A stretch of DNA of 5,713 nucleotides from Bacteroidota bacterium. GTDB lineage: Bacteria > Bacteroidota > Bacteroidia > Bacteroidales > Prolixibacteraceae. This document shows, piece by piece, positions 5,595 to 5,713 of the stretch (its first letter is position 1; each line of letters begins with the position of its first letter). The notes under the pieces were generated by a model. The model was not told the origin of the DNA and searched no databases. It saw only the letters and a list, made by a program, of their open reading frames with translations. The stretch is taken from positions 1 to 5,713 of the forward strand of contig JAUYTA010000220.1 of NCBI GenBank assembly GCA_030695265.1. Reading direction: 5' to 3'. A program made the translations under genes and the position numbers.

Positions 5595-5626
5595 GGCTCC
5601 CCTCCTTCGGAGGGGTTGGGGGAGGC
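5595..5626 (-). repeat. G-rich interspersed repeat, copy 2 (inverted)
   Basis: CCCCTCC-TTC-GGAGGGG (5600-5616) forms a tight 7-bp GC hairpin, followed by TTGGGGGAGGC. The complement (GCCTCCCCCAACCCCTCC...) is clearly the same family as the block at 5500-5533, so the two copies face each other. It ends two bases before the stop codon of the minus-strand gene at the right edge. Together they could end transcription of the two converging genes, although no long T-run is present. Confidence 0.6.
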
Positions 5627-5628
5627 TT

Positions 5629-5713
5629 TTACTCTATCACCATCTCATCAATTAAATATCCGGCTCCAGCCAGTTTGTCGGTGATGAAAAGCGCATAACG
5701 GATATCGAGTGCA
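5629..5713 (-). CDS. C-terminus of an unidentified protein (partial, runs off right edge)
   Basis: The minus strand is open from the window edge to a TAA at 5629-5631, giving 27 residues: ALDIRYALFITDKLAGAGYL followed by IDEMVIE. Amino-acid composition and the intact frame right up to the repeat boundary make it look like a real gene end, convergent with the Usp gene. I do not recognise the family from this short tail. No signal, membrane segment or active-site motif is visible in the part present. Confidence 0.5.
   Translation of the reverse strand, partial: ALDIRYALFITDKLAGAGYLIDEMVIE

Noticed and set aside
5500..5626. CRISPR array
   Set aside because: Only two copies, in opposite orientation, with self-complementary cores and no regular spacers.

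Overview
The window most likely comes from a free-living or gut member of the Bacteroidota, probably Bacteroidales or Marinilabiliales. Four things point there: AT-rich intergenic DNA, starts without a usable Shine-Dalgarno sequence, several matches to the Bacteroidota promoter form TTTG-N19-TAnnTTTG, and recognisable Bacteroidota protein types (a one-RRM RNA-binding protein with a glycine-rich tail, and a tandem-domain Usp ending in VLCD). This is read by eye, and no database search was possible.

Layout. Positions 1-59 (minus strand) hold the first 19 codons of an exported protein; a near-perfect promoter for it lies at 215-245. The gap 60-617 contains no gene I can support. Positions 618-1079 encode a 153-residue RRM protein with an RGG-like tail, closed by a strong intrinsic terminator at 1146-1196. 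From about 1343 to 2414 lies decayed accessory DNA. First comes the extreme C-terminus of a type IIG (Eco57I-like) restriction-modification enzyme, broken by frame changes and two in-frame stops. It is followed by a RhuM-like DNA-binding gene cut off at 192 codons and running, out of frame, into a Fic-domain remnant.

Positions 2432-4492 (minus strand) encode a complete single-chain ADP-forming acyl/acetyl-CoA synthetase, which makes ATP from acyl-CoA in the cytoplasm. Diverging from it, 4690-5499 encodes a two-domain universal stress protein; the candidate promoters of the two genes are interleaved in 4602-4649. At the right edge the last 27 codons of an unidentified minus-strand gene converge on the Usp gene. 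The 130-bp gap between these two genes carries an inverted pair of C-rich/G-rich repeats, each touching a stop codon.

Functionally, the ACD and Usp genes look like an energy-metabolism/stress pair, and the RRM protein like a stand-alone abundant RNA chaperone. The 1343-2414 segment appears to be the scar of a lost defence locus. I do not see a complete novel system here. The most unusual items are the RGG-tailed RRM protein, the RM/RhuM/Fic graveyard, the interleaved divergent promoters and the paired G/C repeats.
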